Of a stretch of 64,000 nucleotides of DNA, positions 10,418 through 22,300 are shown one piece after another. The translations under genes and the position numbers were made by a program. The stretch's first letter is position 1, and each line of letters starts with the position of its first letter. The stretch comes from Nymphaea colorata (lineage: Eukaryota; Streptophyta; Magnoliopsida; Nymphaeales; Nymphaeaceae): positions 4,768,268-4,832,267 of the forward strand of contig NC_045144.1 in the NCBI RefSeq assembly GCF_008831285.2. The letters are read 5' to 3'. Below the pieces are notes generated by a model. It was given only the letters and a program-made list of their open reading frames with translations, had not been told where the DNA came from and made no database searches.

Positions 10418-12737
10418 TCTGTTTCATTCATGTCACAAATATCGATGTTCAGTTTTCTTGGGTATTAACTGAGCAACTTGTCCCTTTGAACGAAGATATT
10501 TGTGATAATGGAGACTTTGGAGTCTGGAGATAACCAGTTTATATGGCATACCATTCTCAAGTTTCATGTATTTGGTGACTCCACAGCCTTAAGGCTAAAA
10601 CTTAAAGGTTCAACTAATCAGTGTTGTGGTAATTGGCAGGGCTGTTCAATTCCTCTGCGTCGCTTGAGTTTGTTGCAGACAATGTTGCCAACTCCACCGC
10701 GTTGTTCAAAGATGGTATTCATGCCATCGTTCTTGTGGTGTCTCTGAGAAGTCGATTCACAGCAGAGGAGCTTGGTGCTTATCAGAACTTGACCAACTTG
10801 TTTGGGCAGAATTTCGCCGAATACACGATCATTGCATTTACTGGAGGCGATGAACTAGAGGATGATGAGACTCTAGAAGACTACTTGGAAGAGGGATGCC
10901 CCCAATCTTTGAAGGTTAAGCTACTTCACGTTCACTCTCTAATGTCGAGTTCTTCTTCTGTACGTTCCATGCAAAAAGTTTCTGTGGCCTTCGTTATTAC
11001 ATTCTTACAGGACTTGATCGATTCCTGCAATAAAAGAGTGGTGCTCTTCGACAACACAACTGAGGATGAAATGAAGAGAGATTCCCAAGTGAAAGAGTTG
11101 ATGTTTCTGGTAAACGAAGTTCTAATTGAAAATGGGGACCTAACATACACCAATCAAATGTGCCACACGGTGAAGGTATGCGAGATTGACAGATATAGAA
11201 TAAGGTGTTTAACTGCAAAATATTCTCCACTGGTGAATCTATATTTGCCTAGTTTAGATCATTTTATGATGCCACCTTTTTGTTTTTCAAGTTTGAAACT
11301 ACAGAAAATGGAGCTAATGGAAATAAAAACACGACGTTTTGATACATAAAAATGAAACTACGCCACTCTTTTCTGCATTCTTTTCATGGTTTTTCAATTT
11401 TTCAAAAAATTGTTTTTAATATATTTGAAATTTGGGACCATGGTTTAAATGGACATGCACATCTGGTGCTCCTTTGACAAATGCAGAAAAACATGTTGCC
11501 TGCGTCAAAGGAACGTCAGAATGAAGAGCTGAGCAGAGAAGGACCGACCCAGCTGAATCGAAACCTTGAAACACCACGCAAGACTGAAACAGAGAAAGCC
11601 ATATTGGAAAGAGTAAGCCATTTTTCCCGAACGATGCATACTGTCTGTCTCTGGTAAAAACAGATCATTGAGAGTGTGCTTGATGGAAAAAAGTAAGTTT
11701 TTGAGGTGTACTTTGTTGGAGAAATTTGTCTCTTCCATAAACCCATACATCAATTTTTTTCCCCTTCTTAAACGTGAGATATGTACGTTTTTTCTAATTT
11801 CTGTCCTACTAAATTATGAGATATGTACATCATAAATATATATAATTGACCGCATTATGTTTGCCAGATGCCACTTATAGACTGAGAACACAACGTATTG
11901 CCATCAAAATCTTAATCGGCAATTTGATGTTGTTCTGACGCTTCTCAAAGGTCACATGGATTTAATTTATTGCTCAGCCTGAAATTTTTTCAAGACGAAA
12001 TCATTTGATTTCTATTTTCTTGTATACTCCTTAATGTACTTACGGTACACTTTTCTCTATAATGTAATAATCCTTTTCCAGATTTGCAGAGAGAAAAAGT
12101 TATTTTTTAGATGTCGGACTTCTCTTCTTAGTGCATGTTACAGAATCATGTTTTCATTTCCTTGCTTCCCATTATTCTTTCTATATATATATATACTGAT
12201 CAATCTGCTCAAGTACCATTGTTGCTTGGCTAGCCTCTCCCCATCCTTCCGGAGAAGAAGGGAAGAGAAAGAGATAACACATCTATTCTCCAAGCAAAAC
12301 TTCAACCAGAGAAGCTGGCTGGAAGGAAGAGCGTCGAAGAGATCCTAGCAGAAGCAAAATCAAAAGGGAAAGAAGTGGCCCGGAAGCTCCTAGCGAGTGA
12401 AGCAGCAGCGCAGCTTCGGGCAGCGAGGAAGCGCGTCGTAGAGGCGGGACCACGGCAAAATCCATTGGCAGCGAACATGGCTAGAACCATGGTGGAAAAG
12501 AAAGGCAGGGAGAAGTTTGAAGAAATCCAGAGACTGGGAGAGATGTTTCTGGCGACATTTGCGCAAGCGGCTCCGGTGGTGAGGAGAGCTTCAGTGGAGT
12601 CTGCACCGATGGGAGAGCGGAAGAAGGCGGAAGAGCTTTCGAGAAAGGCAAAAGCCAAGGCCAACGGCAAGCTTCGAAAGGCACAGAGGGTGCTCAGCGG
12701 TCGGACGGCGACTTTCACGCCCGAGTTCTCGGTCTGA
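10061..12737 (+). CDS. AIG1/GIMAP-like GTPase 1, with an unusual C-terminal tail (423 aa as modelled)
   Basis: Septin/TOC-like GTPase of the plant AIG1 (IAN/GIMAP) family, linked in other species to immunity and stress. Proposed exons: 10061-10262, 10640-10914, 11011-11175, 11487-11612 and 12234-12737 (TGA). The first three are secure: P-loop GRTGNGKS at residues 16-23, DTPG at the exon 1/2 junction, the plant-typical TGGDEL in place of a TKxD motif, and KRVVLFDN in exon 3. Their phases and lengths match GTPase 2 (275 versus 278 and 165 versus 165 nt for exons 2 and 3). Exons 4 and 5 are inferred. They keep phase 0, and exon 5 has no in-frame ATG before 12477 with a stop just upstream of it, so it must be spliced to something. 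The tail (residues 257-423) is rich in Ala, Lys and Arg and is not the family's coiled coil; no CaaX box. If exon 3 is read through instead, translation stops at 11349. Confidence 0.8.
10377..10417. repeat. (CT)n(CA)n microsatellite in intron 1 of GTPase 1
   Basis: A pyrimidine-rich run about 220 nt before the exon 2 acceptor at 10640. Confidence 0.9.
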
Positions 12738-12877
12738 TCAGATCATCTTTGATGGAGGGTTGAAATATGAAGTGAAGTGAACGAACCTAATTGGCTCGTT
12801 AGTCATGAACTCAATTTCTGTCGGCAATTTGTTTAGTTGGACAGGTTCGATTCTATAAATGATTTCTCGAAAAACCA

Positions 12878-12879
<2 letters not shown>

Positions 12880-12938
<59 letters not shown>
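12880..12938. repeat. (CT)n(TA)n microsatellite
   Basis: Lies about 140 nt after the stop of GTPase 1, within or just past its 3'UTR. Confidence 0.9.
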
Positions 12939-12940
<2 letters not shown>

Positions 12941-13904
12941 CTGAATTCTTCAAACTGCCGCTTAAGTGGTATAGAGGTCAAGATTTTTCCATTCAATTTA
13001 CATGAAAACATCACAGAAACCATTATTATAGTAATAAATAATCACTTGTGCACTTATAGTAACTTTTTTTAGTAATAAATTTTTAAGTCTTACTTACACG
13101 GCAGATTTTATATAAATAAATAAATGAATAAATTGATATTTGTATAGTTAATTAGTTGGTAACATAACTGAATTAACAGCAAATATCATTAGACTTCTAC
13201 TTACATAAGTCGAGCTCGGTGGGATCCGACTAAACACAAAACATAGAATTTCATGAATATTCCTTAATTTTTGGACAAACTCCTTCAATAATGTGTTAAT
13301 GTTCTCATTGTCAAATGCCGAGTGAATTTGCAAGATTTGAGATCCACATATTCAAAGCCCAACATTTCTTTTTCGGATTTGTAAACTGAATGCATGCCAT
13401 ATTATACTCAAGAAATGAAATGACTAAAATGCCCTTCAATTTTGTAGAGGAGGAGGACAACAAACGAAAAAAAGTTTAACAAAAAAGTTCCGTTTTACTT
13501 TGAAATGATCAAAATACCCTTCTCATTATGTATGTTGAAGATCCAAATGGCTAAAATACCCTTCACATTATGTACGTTGAAGATTCGAAATGGCCTCATC
13601 ACCAGTTTGGAAGCAAACTTGGAGAGAGAAAGGCTTCCCTCTTGCAAAACAATGGAAATATTCATTATCTTATAGGACGAAAACAGTTTCTTTTTTAATA
13701 AACAATAAAAAAGATTCACAACAAAAGAATTGATTTTTGTATTACTTTTTTAAAAATGACAAAAAATACCCCTAACTTTGTGGAGGGTGGAGACAAAAAG
13801 TCTTTCGGAGTTTGGTGATACACAACAACAGACAGTTTGAGAAGCGACTGGAAAGGTGGGAGGACTCCAGCGTCTTCCATTCCATTATTATATTATGGCC
13901 TTGC
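12939..13904. other. AT-rich intergenic DNA
   Basis: No coding potential recognised. It contains two related stretches near 13501-13600 with a phrase on the pattern AAAATACCCTTC…ATTATGTA…GTTGAAGAT, a small diverged direct repeat, and upstream sequence of the sHSP gene. Confidence 0.5.
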
Positions 13905-13912
13905 TTCTAGAG
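13905..13912 (+). promoter_or_regulatory. Imperfect heat-shock element
   Basis: TTCTAGAG departs from the TTCnnGAA core by one base and lies about 150 bp upstream of the TATA box of the sHSP gene. No perfect nGAAnnTTCn array is visible, so this is suggestive only. Confidence 0.3.
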
Positions 13913-14057
13913 CATATAGCATGCAGTCGCAGCCGCTACCTCAATGCAAAGGACGACGAGAAGGATGTAGAGAAAGCGAGAAATCGACAAGAGTAAGATG
14001 CCAAGAGATCTAGAGCCGACGAGTCATCACCGCAACCTCCACGGCTTCTCTTCCTCC

Positions 14058-14065
14058 TATAAATA
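14058..14065 (+). promoter_or_regulatory. TATA box of the class I sHSP gene
   Basis: TATAAATA 92 bp before ATG 14150. Transcription would start near 14090, downstream of the in-frame ATG at 14081. That supports 14150 as the true start. Confidence 0.75.
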
Positions 14066-14149
14066 CGCCTCCCACCATCGATGAAGAGCCGAGCAATTCC
14101 AGAGAAAGAAAGCGTCAAGCAACTTCTTCAAAGATTACCAACAACGCCA

Positions 14150-14605
14150 ATGTCGATCATTCCCAATTTCTTTGGCCGAAGAAGCAACATCTTCGACCCG
14201 TTCTCCCTCGACGTATGGGACCCTTTTGATCTTGGCGCTCCCTCAGGAGCCGGCCGCGAGGTCAGCGCCTTTGCCAATGCTCAGGTCGACTGGAAGGAGA
14301 CGCCTCAGGCCCACGTGTTCAAGGCCGACCTCCCGGGCCTCAAGAGGGAGGAGGTGAAGGTGGAGCTGGAGGAAGGGAGGGTGCTGAAGATAAGCGGGGA
14401 GAGGAGCAGGGAGACTGAGGAGAAGGGCGAGAAGTGGCACCGCGTCGAGAGGAGCAGCGGCAAGTTTCTCCGGCGGTTCCGCCTGCCGGAGAATGCCAAA
14501 GTGGAGGAGGTGAAGGCTTCCATGGAGAACGGCGTGCTCACGGTGACGGTGCCCAAGATGGAGGAAAAGAAGCCGGAGGTTAGGTCCATCGAGATCTCAG
14601 GCTGA
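14150..14605 (+). CDS. Class I cytosolic small heat-shock protein (151 aa, about 17 kDa)
   Basis: ATP-independent holdase chaperone that forms oligomers and binds unfolding proteins. N-terminal [19 protein letters not shown] is the class I signature. The alpha-crystallin domain runs from about residue 45 ([19 protein letters not shown]) to GVLTVTVPK near 137. The C-terminus EVRSIEISG carries the I-x-I motif that docks into neighbouring dimers. Single exon, as usual for this class. An in-frame ATG at 14081 would add 23 residues but lies before the expected transcription start, so it is rejected. The gene stands alone between two GTPase genes on the same strand; nothing suggests co-regulation with them. 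Confidence 0.95.
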   Translation: MSIIPNFFGRRSNIFDPFSLDVWDPFDLGAPSGAGREVSAFANAQVDWKETPQAHVFKADLPGLKREEVKVELEEGRVLKISGERSRETEEKGEKWHRVERSSGKFLRRFRLPENAKVEEVKASMENGVLTVTVPKMEEKKPEVRSIEISG

Positions 14606-14791
14606 TCTGAAGCCGGAAGGACGGGGGACATTCCTACTGGATATGGAAAGCCCCCTCTGCTTGCTTATGTTAAAGGGTCCGAATGTTGTGGTTTACATGT
14701 ATCGATCCGTATCGTTGTGGACTGCCTGTAGTCAGTTTGTTTCTCATGGATCGCCATGAACGACGTACTCTGTCTTCTCCTGTTTTGAGGA

Positions 14792-14797
14792 AATAAA
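14792..14797 (+). terminator. Probable polyadenylation signal of the sHSP gene
   Basis: AATAAA 187 nt after the stop. Confidence 0.55.
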
Positions 14798-16550
14798 AGT
14801 GTGTTGTGAGGGAAGGTCACCGTGCCTCCCTCTACTGTACGTGTACTGGTTCTACTTTAAAAGTTTAAAAAGAAAAAAAAAAAATTGTTACCGAAAATGT
14901 TTTCTGAGTTGTGTTAGCCATGGCAGGTTATGTATGGATCAAGTAGCCAGGTGCTATTGATCTCGAAAAGTTTATTGCAGAATCGAGTGCATTCAAGGAG
15001 TTTTCTTCATCGGTCGTTCATAAATCTCAATAAGAAATGCTTCGCTTAGATAACATGTCATTGGAAACAGATCAGAACTGAAATTTTGGCGTGGCACGGA
15101 GATAAACTCACCGGTTCAGGGATGACAAGTTGAGAATACTTATTAAAAAAAACAAGTTCATACAATTATGTTATAGCATTATGAGCATTCTCAAATATAA
15201 ATTTCATCAAAAGTCTTAAATAATTGGACAACCTTACATATGTCATCTTATCTTATCAAAACTGAGTTTTGGATGAAAAATCTAAGGGGTCCAAGTTGTT
15301 TATCACCATATCAAAATTCAGTTTTGTGAAAGCTAGGTTTGCAAGAATCTCAGTTTTTATGTCATCTAAACACCACCAAAACTTGGTTTTGCTTTCAAAA
15401 CCAGGTTTTAGAGGGAACAGCCCCCACGAATTTTCTACTAAATCTTCCACAAATGATACAAACACAAGTGATTGGTTCCCTAAGGCTGATGCTTAGCAAA
15501 TATGGCAATGATAATTTTGGAAACGATGGTTTCCAACCCAAGTCCTATAAGTCGTTCGCATGTATGAGACTAAACTGTATCATTTTTTGTAAATCTGGGC
15601 AGACTGATTTTAGATCGAACGGCTCAAATTTGATGTCTCTAGCTGTATAAGTAAAGTAGAGTAATGAAATCTGTCTCATTAATTTATTCAGAAAACTTTA
15701 CTACATGTGTTTGGTTCTAATTGACGGCCGCCCACCGATCCTTGTCCTGTCCTGTCTGTTATGCCAACCTCCTAGAAGATCCTTTTAAGTTTCATAAATG
15801 TTTTTTTAAAATATACTTACCAGCTCGTATCTGAATACAATCTAGGGTCACGTATGTGTTAATATGTTTTACCTTGGTTCCCCACTACAAAAGGGGGGTA
15901 CCTCGTAGCGGTTGCATTTATTTCATCGTAGATCCCAATTCTGCTGACTGACATCACTAAGATCTGATAGATTTAAAGTCACACCCCCTCCCCCAATCCC
16001 AACTTAAATCCATGGTTTTTAAAATGTAAAATCCAATCTGGAGTTAGGTTCTCCTAACACACTTTTTAATACAACATGAGATCTAAGGTCCAAAGCTTAT
16101 CAAACACAACCTAGATTATTTTCTTAAACTTAGCAAAACATCATAATACAACTGATCTTTTATCATTTTTTTAGTAAACGAATGAACAAATTCTTTACAC
16201 ATACGATATAACTTTGTTTTTTTTTTTGTTAGTTATGAGTTTTCTATTTTTTTTTTATTTTAAAGCCATGTCCAATAATTTCTAACTTCAAATATGAAGC
16301 TATTTGGGTTTTGCTCTGCTGTGAAATTCATTGTTTAAACAAACAATAGATTTCATATGGTGGATTTTAGATTTTACACTTAGATGCCAAACTCCTAAAT
16401 CTGCAGTCCGACGGCAAAAAATCCACACAATGCACTAATCTTAAATCACCTTGAGTCTTACTTTTTAGATGATGAACCTGACGTGAAAGAATTTAACCTC
16501 TCATTTCGCTCATCTTTCCATACTCATTAGGTTTTTGAACTGAACTCGGA
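14798..16550. other. AT-rich intergenic DNA with decayed repeats
   Basis: No gene supported. The block around 15240-15420 contains several imperfect palindromic pieces of the type AAAACTGAGTTTTG and may be a decayed MITE. 15960-16420 has paired stretches resembling diverged inverted repeats. Neither could be bounded reliably. Confidence 0.5.
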
Positions 16551-16951
16551 GTGTGACATACCTGTGCTTAAAAGTTCTGTCGTTAGCTTGATTCTGATTA
16601 CTATTACTTTTTTGAACTGTGCACAACACTCTAGTTAACGGGAACTCCAGTTGACATTAGAGAGTCTTAAGGGGTGGGGGTGTAACATACCTGATCAAAT
16701 CAATGGCTTAGTAAAAATTTTGCCGTTAGTTTGATTCTTGTTACTACTACTTTTTTTCAATTGTAAATTGTAGATGCACAACACACTCTAGTTAACACGA
16801 ACTCCATTTGACACTCGAAAGTCTTGAAGTGTGTAACATACATGATCAAATTGATGGCTTAGTAAAAGTTCTGCCGTTAGTTAGTTTGATTTCGATTACT
16901 GTTACTTTTTTGATTTGCAAATGATAGATGCATAACACTCTAGTTAACGGC
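16551..16951. repeat. Three-copy tandem repeat, about 120-150 bp per unit
   Basis: Copies begin near 16551, 16681 and 16831, each with a GTGTGACATAC or TGTAACATAC start. Each also carries CCGTTAGTTTGATT-like and ACACTCTAGTTAAC-like phrases. They differ by small indels. The array lies some 350-750 bp upstream of the presumed first exon of GTPase 2. Confidence 0.8.
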
Positions 16952-17966
16952 ACACGGATTCAGCCCTGAATCTCGGAAACATGGGTAAAGGTAATGGAGC
17001 TTTGGGAACTTGACAGGTCGGTCCAGACACACTATGAGACCCGAGTCCGGCCCTTGAACTACTAGTCAAGCCCTTTTGCACGTTTGGTTCCAAGCTTTGA
17101 AATCTGGATTTGGATCGTCGACTGGATTCGAATTTTAGTAATAACTTGGGCTAAATCCGAGCGGCTCAAGACTGGAAAATGACAAAAACACCCATCACAT
17201 TTCTTCGGAGACGATTATCGCGAGCACAGAGTATTACCCTTCGCGTAAAAAGCCAACCGTACGGGTTCGCGGAAGATTTGCTCTTGGGTGTTTCCATGAC
17301 TCGCATCTAGTCTTCGCTCCAAAGCCAACTCCCCTCTCTGGTTCCTTCAGCTCTAGGTAAGCGTTCCTTTTGTACCTTTATTTGCTGGATTCTCACGTCG
17401 GATTGCTTATTGCGATTGTTTTATGGCGATTTGATCTGAAGATTGTAACCTTTTCAAGTATGTGCTTTTTCTTATTGTTGATCCTTTCTTATTGCTCTTT
17501 CTTTATGTCTTATAGATGACCCATCTTCTTCCGTTTTGGGGTTTGTTTGAAGGTTTTGCTGTTTAGTTTGTTTTGTTTTTTTAACTGAGTTTTTGCCTTT
17601 CGATGGGTTAGCAGCATGTGTGAATTGCAATTAGTGTTAGGGTTTGCTGGATTGGATGGAATTGAAAATCGATTTCTTCACTGTCCTTTTCCCTTTTGTG
17701 AACGGGTTCTGATGTCTTTCCGTCCTTTTTTCACACATCCTGTTGCGAATTTAAGCGCTTCCCTTGCCTTTTTTGCTTTTCTTTTTCTCCCATGGGCTTC
17801 TTGTATTAATCTCTGGTTTTTGTATGAATTAGCATATGGGAGCAAGTTTTTTGGTGTATTTAGTGTTCTGTTCATTTCATTGCACTTGAATTTTTTCCAA
17901 CATAAAATATAGAAGTATCTTTGGCACTAAATAGGACATTAAATCGAGTATTTTGGTTGTGTGCAG

Positions 17967-17987
17967 TCGTCAACATGGCACTTCTTG
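17967..17987 (+). other. Candidate 21-nt micro-exon with an alternative start for GTPase 2
   Basis: Between acceptor TTGTGTGCAG and donor GTACGT lies a 21-nt segment with ATG at 17975 in good context. It ends in phase 1 (M-A-L-L plus one base). Joined to 18997 it stays in frame and adds 11 residues, MALLVSRFSCN, before the usual MGGST start. Inclusion in the mRNA is unproven. Confidence 0.4.
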
Positions 17988-18096
17988 GTACGTCCTTTTG
18001 TTTTAGGAAATCTTTTTTTGTTTCCTTTTCTCCTTTTGTTGTTCAAGAATGAAGAACATGGTGTGTGTGTGTATAGCGAGAGAGAGAGAGATGCGT

Positions 18097-18282
18097 ATGA
18101 CCGGTCGACTGTTCTGTCCAGTTACATGTTCTTATCTTCTTTTTGAAAAACTTGTTAGGTAAATACGTTATTTATGTCTAAAATTAGGATGACTGGTCGA
18201 CCGCTCTGTCCAGTTACGTATTCTTATATTCCTTTTGGAAAACTAATCACGTAAATGCATTCTTTATGTCTAAAATTATGAA
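18097..18282. repeat. 92-bp tandem pair in the 5' intron of GTPase 2
   Basis: Copies start at 18097 and 18189 with ATGACYGGTCGAC and share CTGTCCAGTTAC and TTTATGTCTAAAATTA. A (GT)n/(GA)n run precedes the first copy. Confidence 0.8.
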
Positions 18283-18508
18283 AATCAACATAAAAATCAT
18301 ATATTCTTTTTTAGACATACAAGATGGCCTTATAAGGTCAAAAATTGGGAACGTTGATTATTAAATTTGATAAAAAGCTTTGTTACACACTTAAGAAATG
18401 TCGTTTTATATGGATTTATAATGCATTATGAGTTGATTTAGTGAAAGTTATATGTAAAAACTAGTTGTGACTTGTTTGTACAGTAAAAAATGGCGACTTG
18501 TTCATAAC

Positions 18509-18509
<1 letters not shown>

Positions 18510-18543
<34 letters not shown>
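18510..18543. repeat. (CA)n microsatellite
   Basis: Within the 5' intron of GTPase 2. Confidence 0.9.
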
Positions 18544-18546
<3 letters not shown>

Positions 18547-19016
18547 GACACACACATATATATGTATTCACTGGCACACACCAACTCACAGGTATGCACA
18601 TACAAAAGATGTATATACATGTGCTAGTACTACAATTATAATAAATATATTCTCAAATTTTTTTATTGTATATCTATATATACATTATTATAAGTATTTT
18701 ATATAATAAATGCCAGTGGTATAATGCATCAAAAACAACATTTCTATTTTATACATATGTTAACATATTTTATGTGAAAAATGAAGTCAAAAACCAGGCT
18801 GAGTCACCTAGTTTCACAATGCCTAGTCAATTTCTAAGTTACTGGGTTTTGAAACCTTGTTTTTATGGGCATTCTAGTTCTCTTTGTTGTCTTTAATGAA
18901 GCCATTCTTTCATAAAATATTTTTTCACATTTACCGTAAAAGTATTTCCATTAAACAGTTTGACAAGAACTGGATGCCTTGTTTTCCGTCTGACAGTGTC
19001 ACGATTCAGTTGCAAC

Positions 19017-19266
19017 ATGGGTGGAAGCACAATTGAAGAGGATTGGGAATTTACAAGTTCGGAATTTGAAAGCTCATCAGTTTCAGCTAGTACTTTGGTT
19101 CTAGTTGGACGAACTGGAAATGGAAAGAGTGCCACTGGAAACAGCATTCTTGGAGAAAAGAAATTTATATCCAGAAAGAGTTTGTCTTCAGTGACAACAA
19201 CTTGTCAATTGGAGAGAACTGTTCTAGAGAATGGACAGATTGTAAATGTAATTGATACACCTGGTG

Positions 19267-19309
<43 letters not shown>

Positions 19310-22300
19310 CCCTTCCCTCCCTCTCTCTCTCTCTCTCTCACACACACACATCTATATATACATGCTCTATGTCTCTCACACACACCCTGTCACCCACACG
19401 TTTGGTGATATTGTAACTACACAGGGTAAAGTGAAGAAATAAGATGGTAAAATGGACTTTGGATAAGCATGTGTTATATTGAAAACAAAACACTGAGGCC
19501 CTGTACCTAATTTTATATGTAAATCTTATTTATTTTCGGTCATGGACATGCAAACATGGCGTCGTGAAAATCCCATAAAATATTCAAGGTCTGTCAGATG
19601 AAAGGATTCATTTTTTTGGATTTGTGCTTTTCGTTTGTATGTTTTCAATGTTCAAATGCAACAGTTCCTTTGTACAGTTAATTGTGTTATTTATAATATC
19701 AGTAGTAGTTGTTGCTCTCCTATAGTTATTAACTTTCCATGCATTTTTAATGTTGAAGTGTTACTTAAGTACTGCAGCATTTTCTTGAACGTGCTATCAT
19801 TTAGGTGTTTGCATTCTATCTCCCAGCTTGCCTTAGAAAAGTTAAAAAGGTATAGAAAAAGGATATATTTTTCACTATATTTGTGTGACTATGCTGTTCT
19901 TATAGAGTATTCCTTCTTAAGTAACTTTTTCTTGTGCAAGTAAAGCTATCATATAAGAGAAAAAGAATTTGACGGACTTCTAGTATAGTCAGCATTTATG
20001 TTGTTTGTTTGCTATTTGAATAGGGATATTCTTCTGACCATTTACTATGTGAAAGCTTAGCATGTAATTTTGGCGATCATCAACAGGGTTATTTGATTCA
20101 TCGGTGGCACCTGAATTTGTTGTAAAAGAGATCGTGAGGTGCATTACATTGTCCAAAGATGGCATTCATGCAGTCCTCGTTGTGGTTTCACTGAGGAACC
20201 GGTTCACAATAGAAGAAATGGTTGCATATCAAAGTTTGAGAAATTTGTTTGGAGAGAGAATTGTCAATTACATGATTGTTGTGCTTACTGGAGGAGATGA
20301 ACTCGAGGAAGATGGTGAGACTTTAGAGGAATACTTGGGACAGGGGTGTCCCCAATGCTTAAAGGTTAGACTTCTTATCAGTTACTCCTATTATTCCATC
20401 CTTTAGCGATTCTTTTTATGCTTATCAAGAATGGAATTACCTGATCGTTGAACTCAGCTTTGTCCCTGTGTTCATGATGAAATTACTTTGTCAGATTGGA
20501 GTCTGCAGTTTACCATTTGTGTGTATGCATGTAACATGCACATTTGCACTGCAGTTGTGTGTCTTTACCTCTCAGTGACGAGGTTGAATGCACAATAGTT
20601 TTGCAATTTACTTGTTTTTCACAAATTTTCCATTTTACTATCAAGGTAACATCTCATGCATTGGCCCAAGGGATTAGACCTACCTTCATACATTGTGGAT
20701 GTCCAGGTGGATTTTGCGTATATGTGCTTAAAGCCTTAAAGGTTACTTTTACTACCATGATTTTTATTAAAAATTTAGAACTCTGCAACGACAGGTCCAG
20801 GCCTCTCATTAAATCTAATAGTCTAAACTCTGAAGTAACTTGTAATTCTTGTGGAGAACAGAAGGACTTGTTTTTCGAGAATTTTTTGAAGGAAAAAATA
20901 GAGTTTCTTTACATAGATGAATAAGGTTTATGTGGCCTTTTGTTATTGCCTCCTAATCAATATTCATCTGTGTAGTCTTTAAGGAATTATTGCCTTTTGT
21001 AACATAAAGATAGTGCATACACAGGTTTATGGATTTAGGCATTAAATATTTCTTCATTCATAGATCAAAGAAAGTTCCACAATTGGAATTTGGAACACTT
21101 TCATTTTTTATGGAAAAAAATATCACTTCATTTTGTTTAATGAATTTGAGATTCTGAAACCATGTTCCCATTTTTGTTCTTTTGGTTGCGTTTGCTTGTG
21201 TTACAGGATCTTATTCATTTATGCAATAATAGAATGGTAGTTTTCGATAACAAAACGAAGGATGAGAAGAAAAAAGCTTATCAAGTGAAGAAGTTGCTTT
21301 CTTTGGTGGATGGTGTTGTGGTTGAAAATGGTGGTCAACCCTACACTGATGAGATGTTCCACAGGCTTAAGGTAAACATGGTTGCAGTTCTTATGAATTA
21401 TGTCTATGGATATCATATTCTTATAGTTGGATAACACATGATTCACTAAGAACATAGCTTGCTTCATAGGAAAGGGAAGCTGTATTGCAAACTCACATGG
21501 AGACATTCAAGTCATCGTCGGACTCTCGGAAGGAAGAACTGCTCCAGCTGAAGCAAGATATTGAAAGATCATATAAAGAACAACTAGAGAGGATGATTGA
21601 GATAGTATGTTTTCTCCTCTTTTTTTTTTTTGATTTACTTTTTCCTCTTCCTTTTTTGCTTTTATATTTTTTGGATACGAAGGCTAGGGTTTTGCATATC
21701 CCTGCTAGATTATGCCAACAAAGATGCAAATGTGCTTGTTGAATTCTTGCTCAATTGATGGAGCTTGTATGATTAAGTTTTCTTGATTCTCTGATTGGCT
21801 GTCTGTGTCCATGTTATCTCTGTAATGTGTATTATCATCATGGGCGTTACATTTTTGAAGGATATGGTATCTATGCAAATTTGCAAGTTCTCGGGATCCA
21901 AGTTGAAGTAGGTTACTGATAGTGTAATCTATGAATTTATTAGGAACTTAATTTTGTAGAAGTCCGCTGAAAATGAAGGGCAGAAATCATTTCTGCGTCG
22001 TCTCATCCTAATGGTAAATTGATGACAGTAAACGACAACAATCGGTGAAGATGGTTGTCTTGGTATAAATGTTTCTTTCCACACTTTGCATTTGGCTCAA
22101 TTGAAATTGATTTTTATCAATGATTTTCGTTGCATTATTTTAAGAAAATTGGCATATTATCCTGAGTGGTTTCCATTCCGGTCCACAGATTGCTTGTGGG
22201 GCTCAACTGTGTTTTAATTTGTAGTGACGATTGCCATGGCATTAGTTTTAGGAAATTGTCATGGAAATGTTCTAAGTAGTTACTTTTGTGCGGTAATCTC

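Larger units (their letters stand above)
17357..18996 (+). other. Intron in the 5'UTR of GTPase 2
   Basis: A GC-rich stretch ending CAGCTCTAG is followed by GTAAGC at 17357, a strong donor. The acceptor CTGACAG at 18990-18996 precedes the segment that carries ATG 19017. The first exon, non-coding, probably begins somewhere in 17200-17300. Splice sites are read by eye. Confidence 0.6.

Noticed and set aside
11176-11349. Read-through end of GTPase 1 exon 3 as its normal C-terminus
   Set aside because: The exon 3 boundary with GTATGC is conserved with GTPase 2 and the read-through peptide has no family resemblance. It remains possible as an intron-retention form.
14081-14149. 23-residue N-terminal extension of the sHSP from ATG 14081
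   Set aside because: This ATG lies only 16 bp after the TATA box, before the expected transcription start, and class I sHSPs start with MSIIP or MSLIP.
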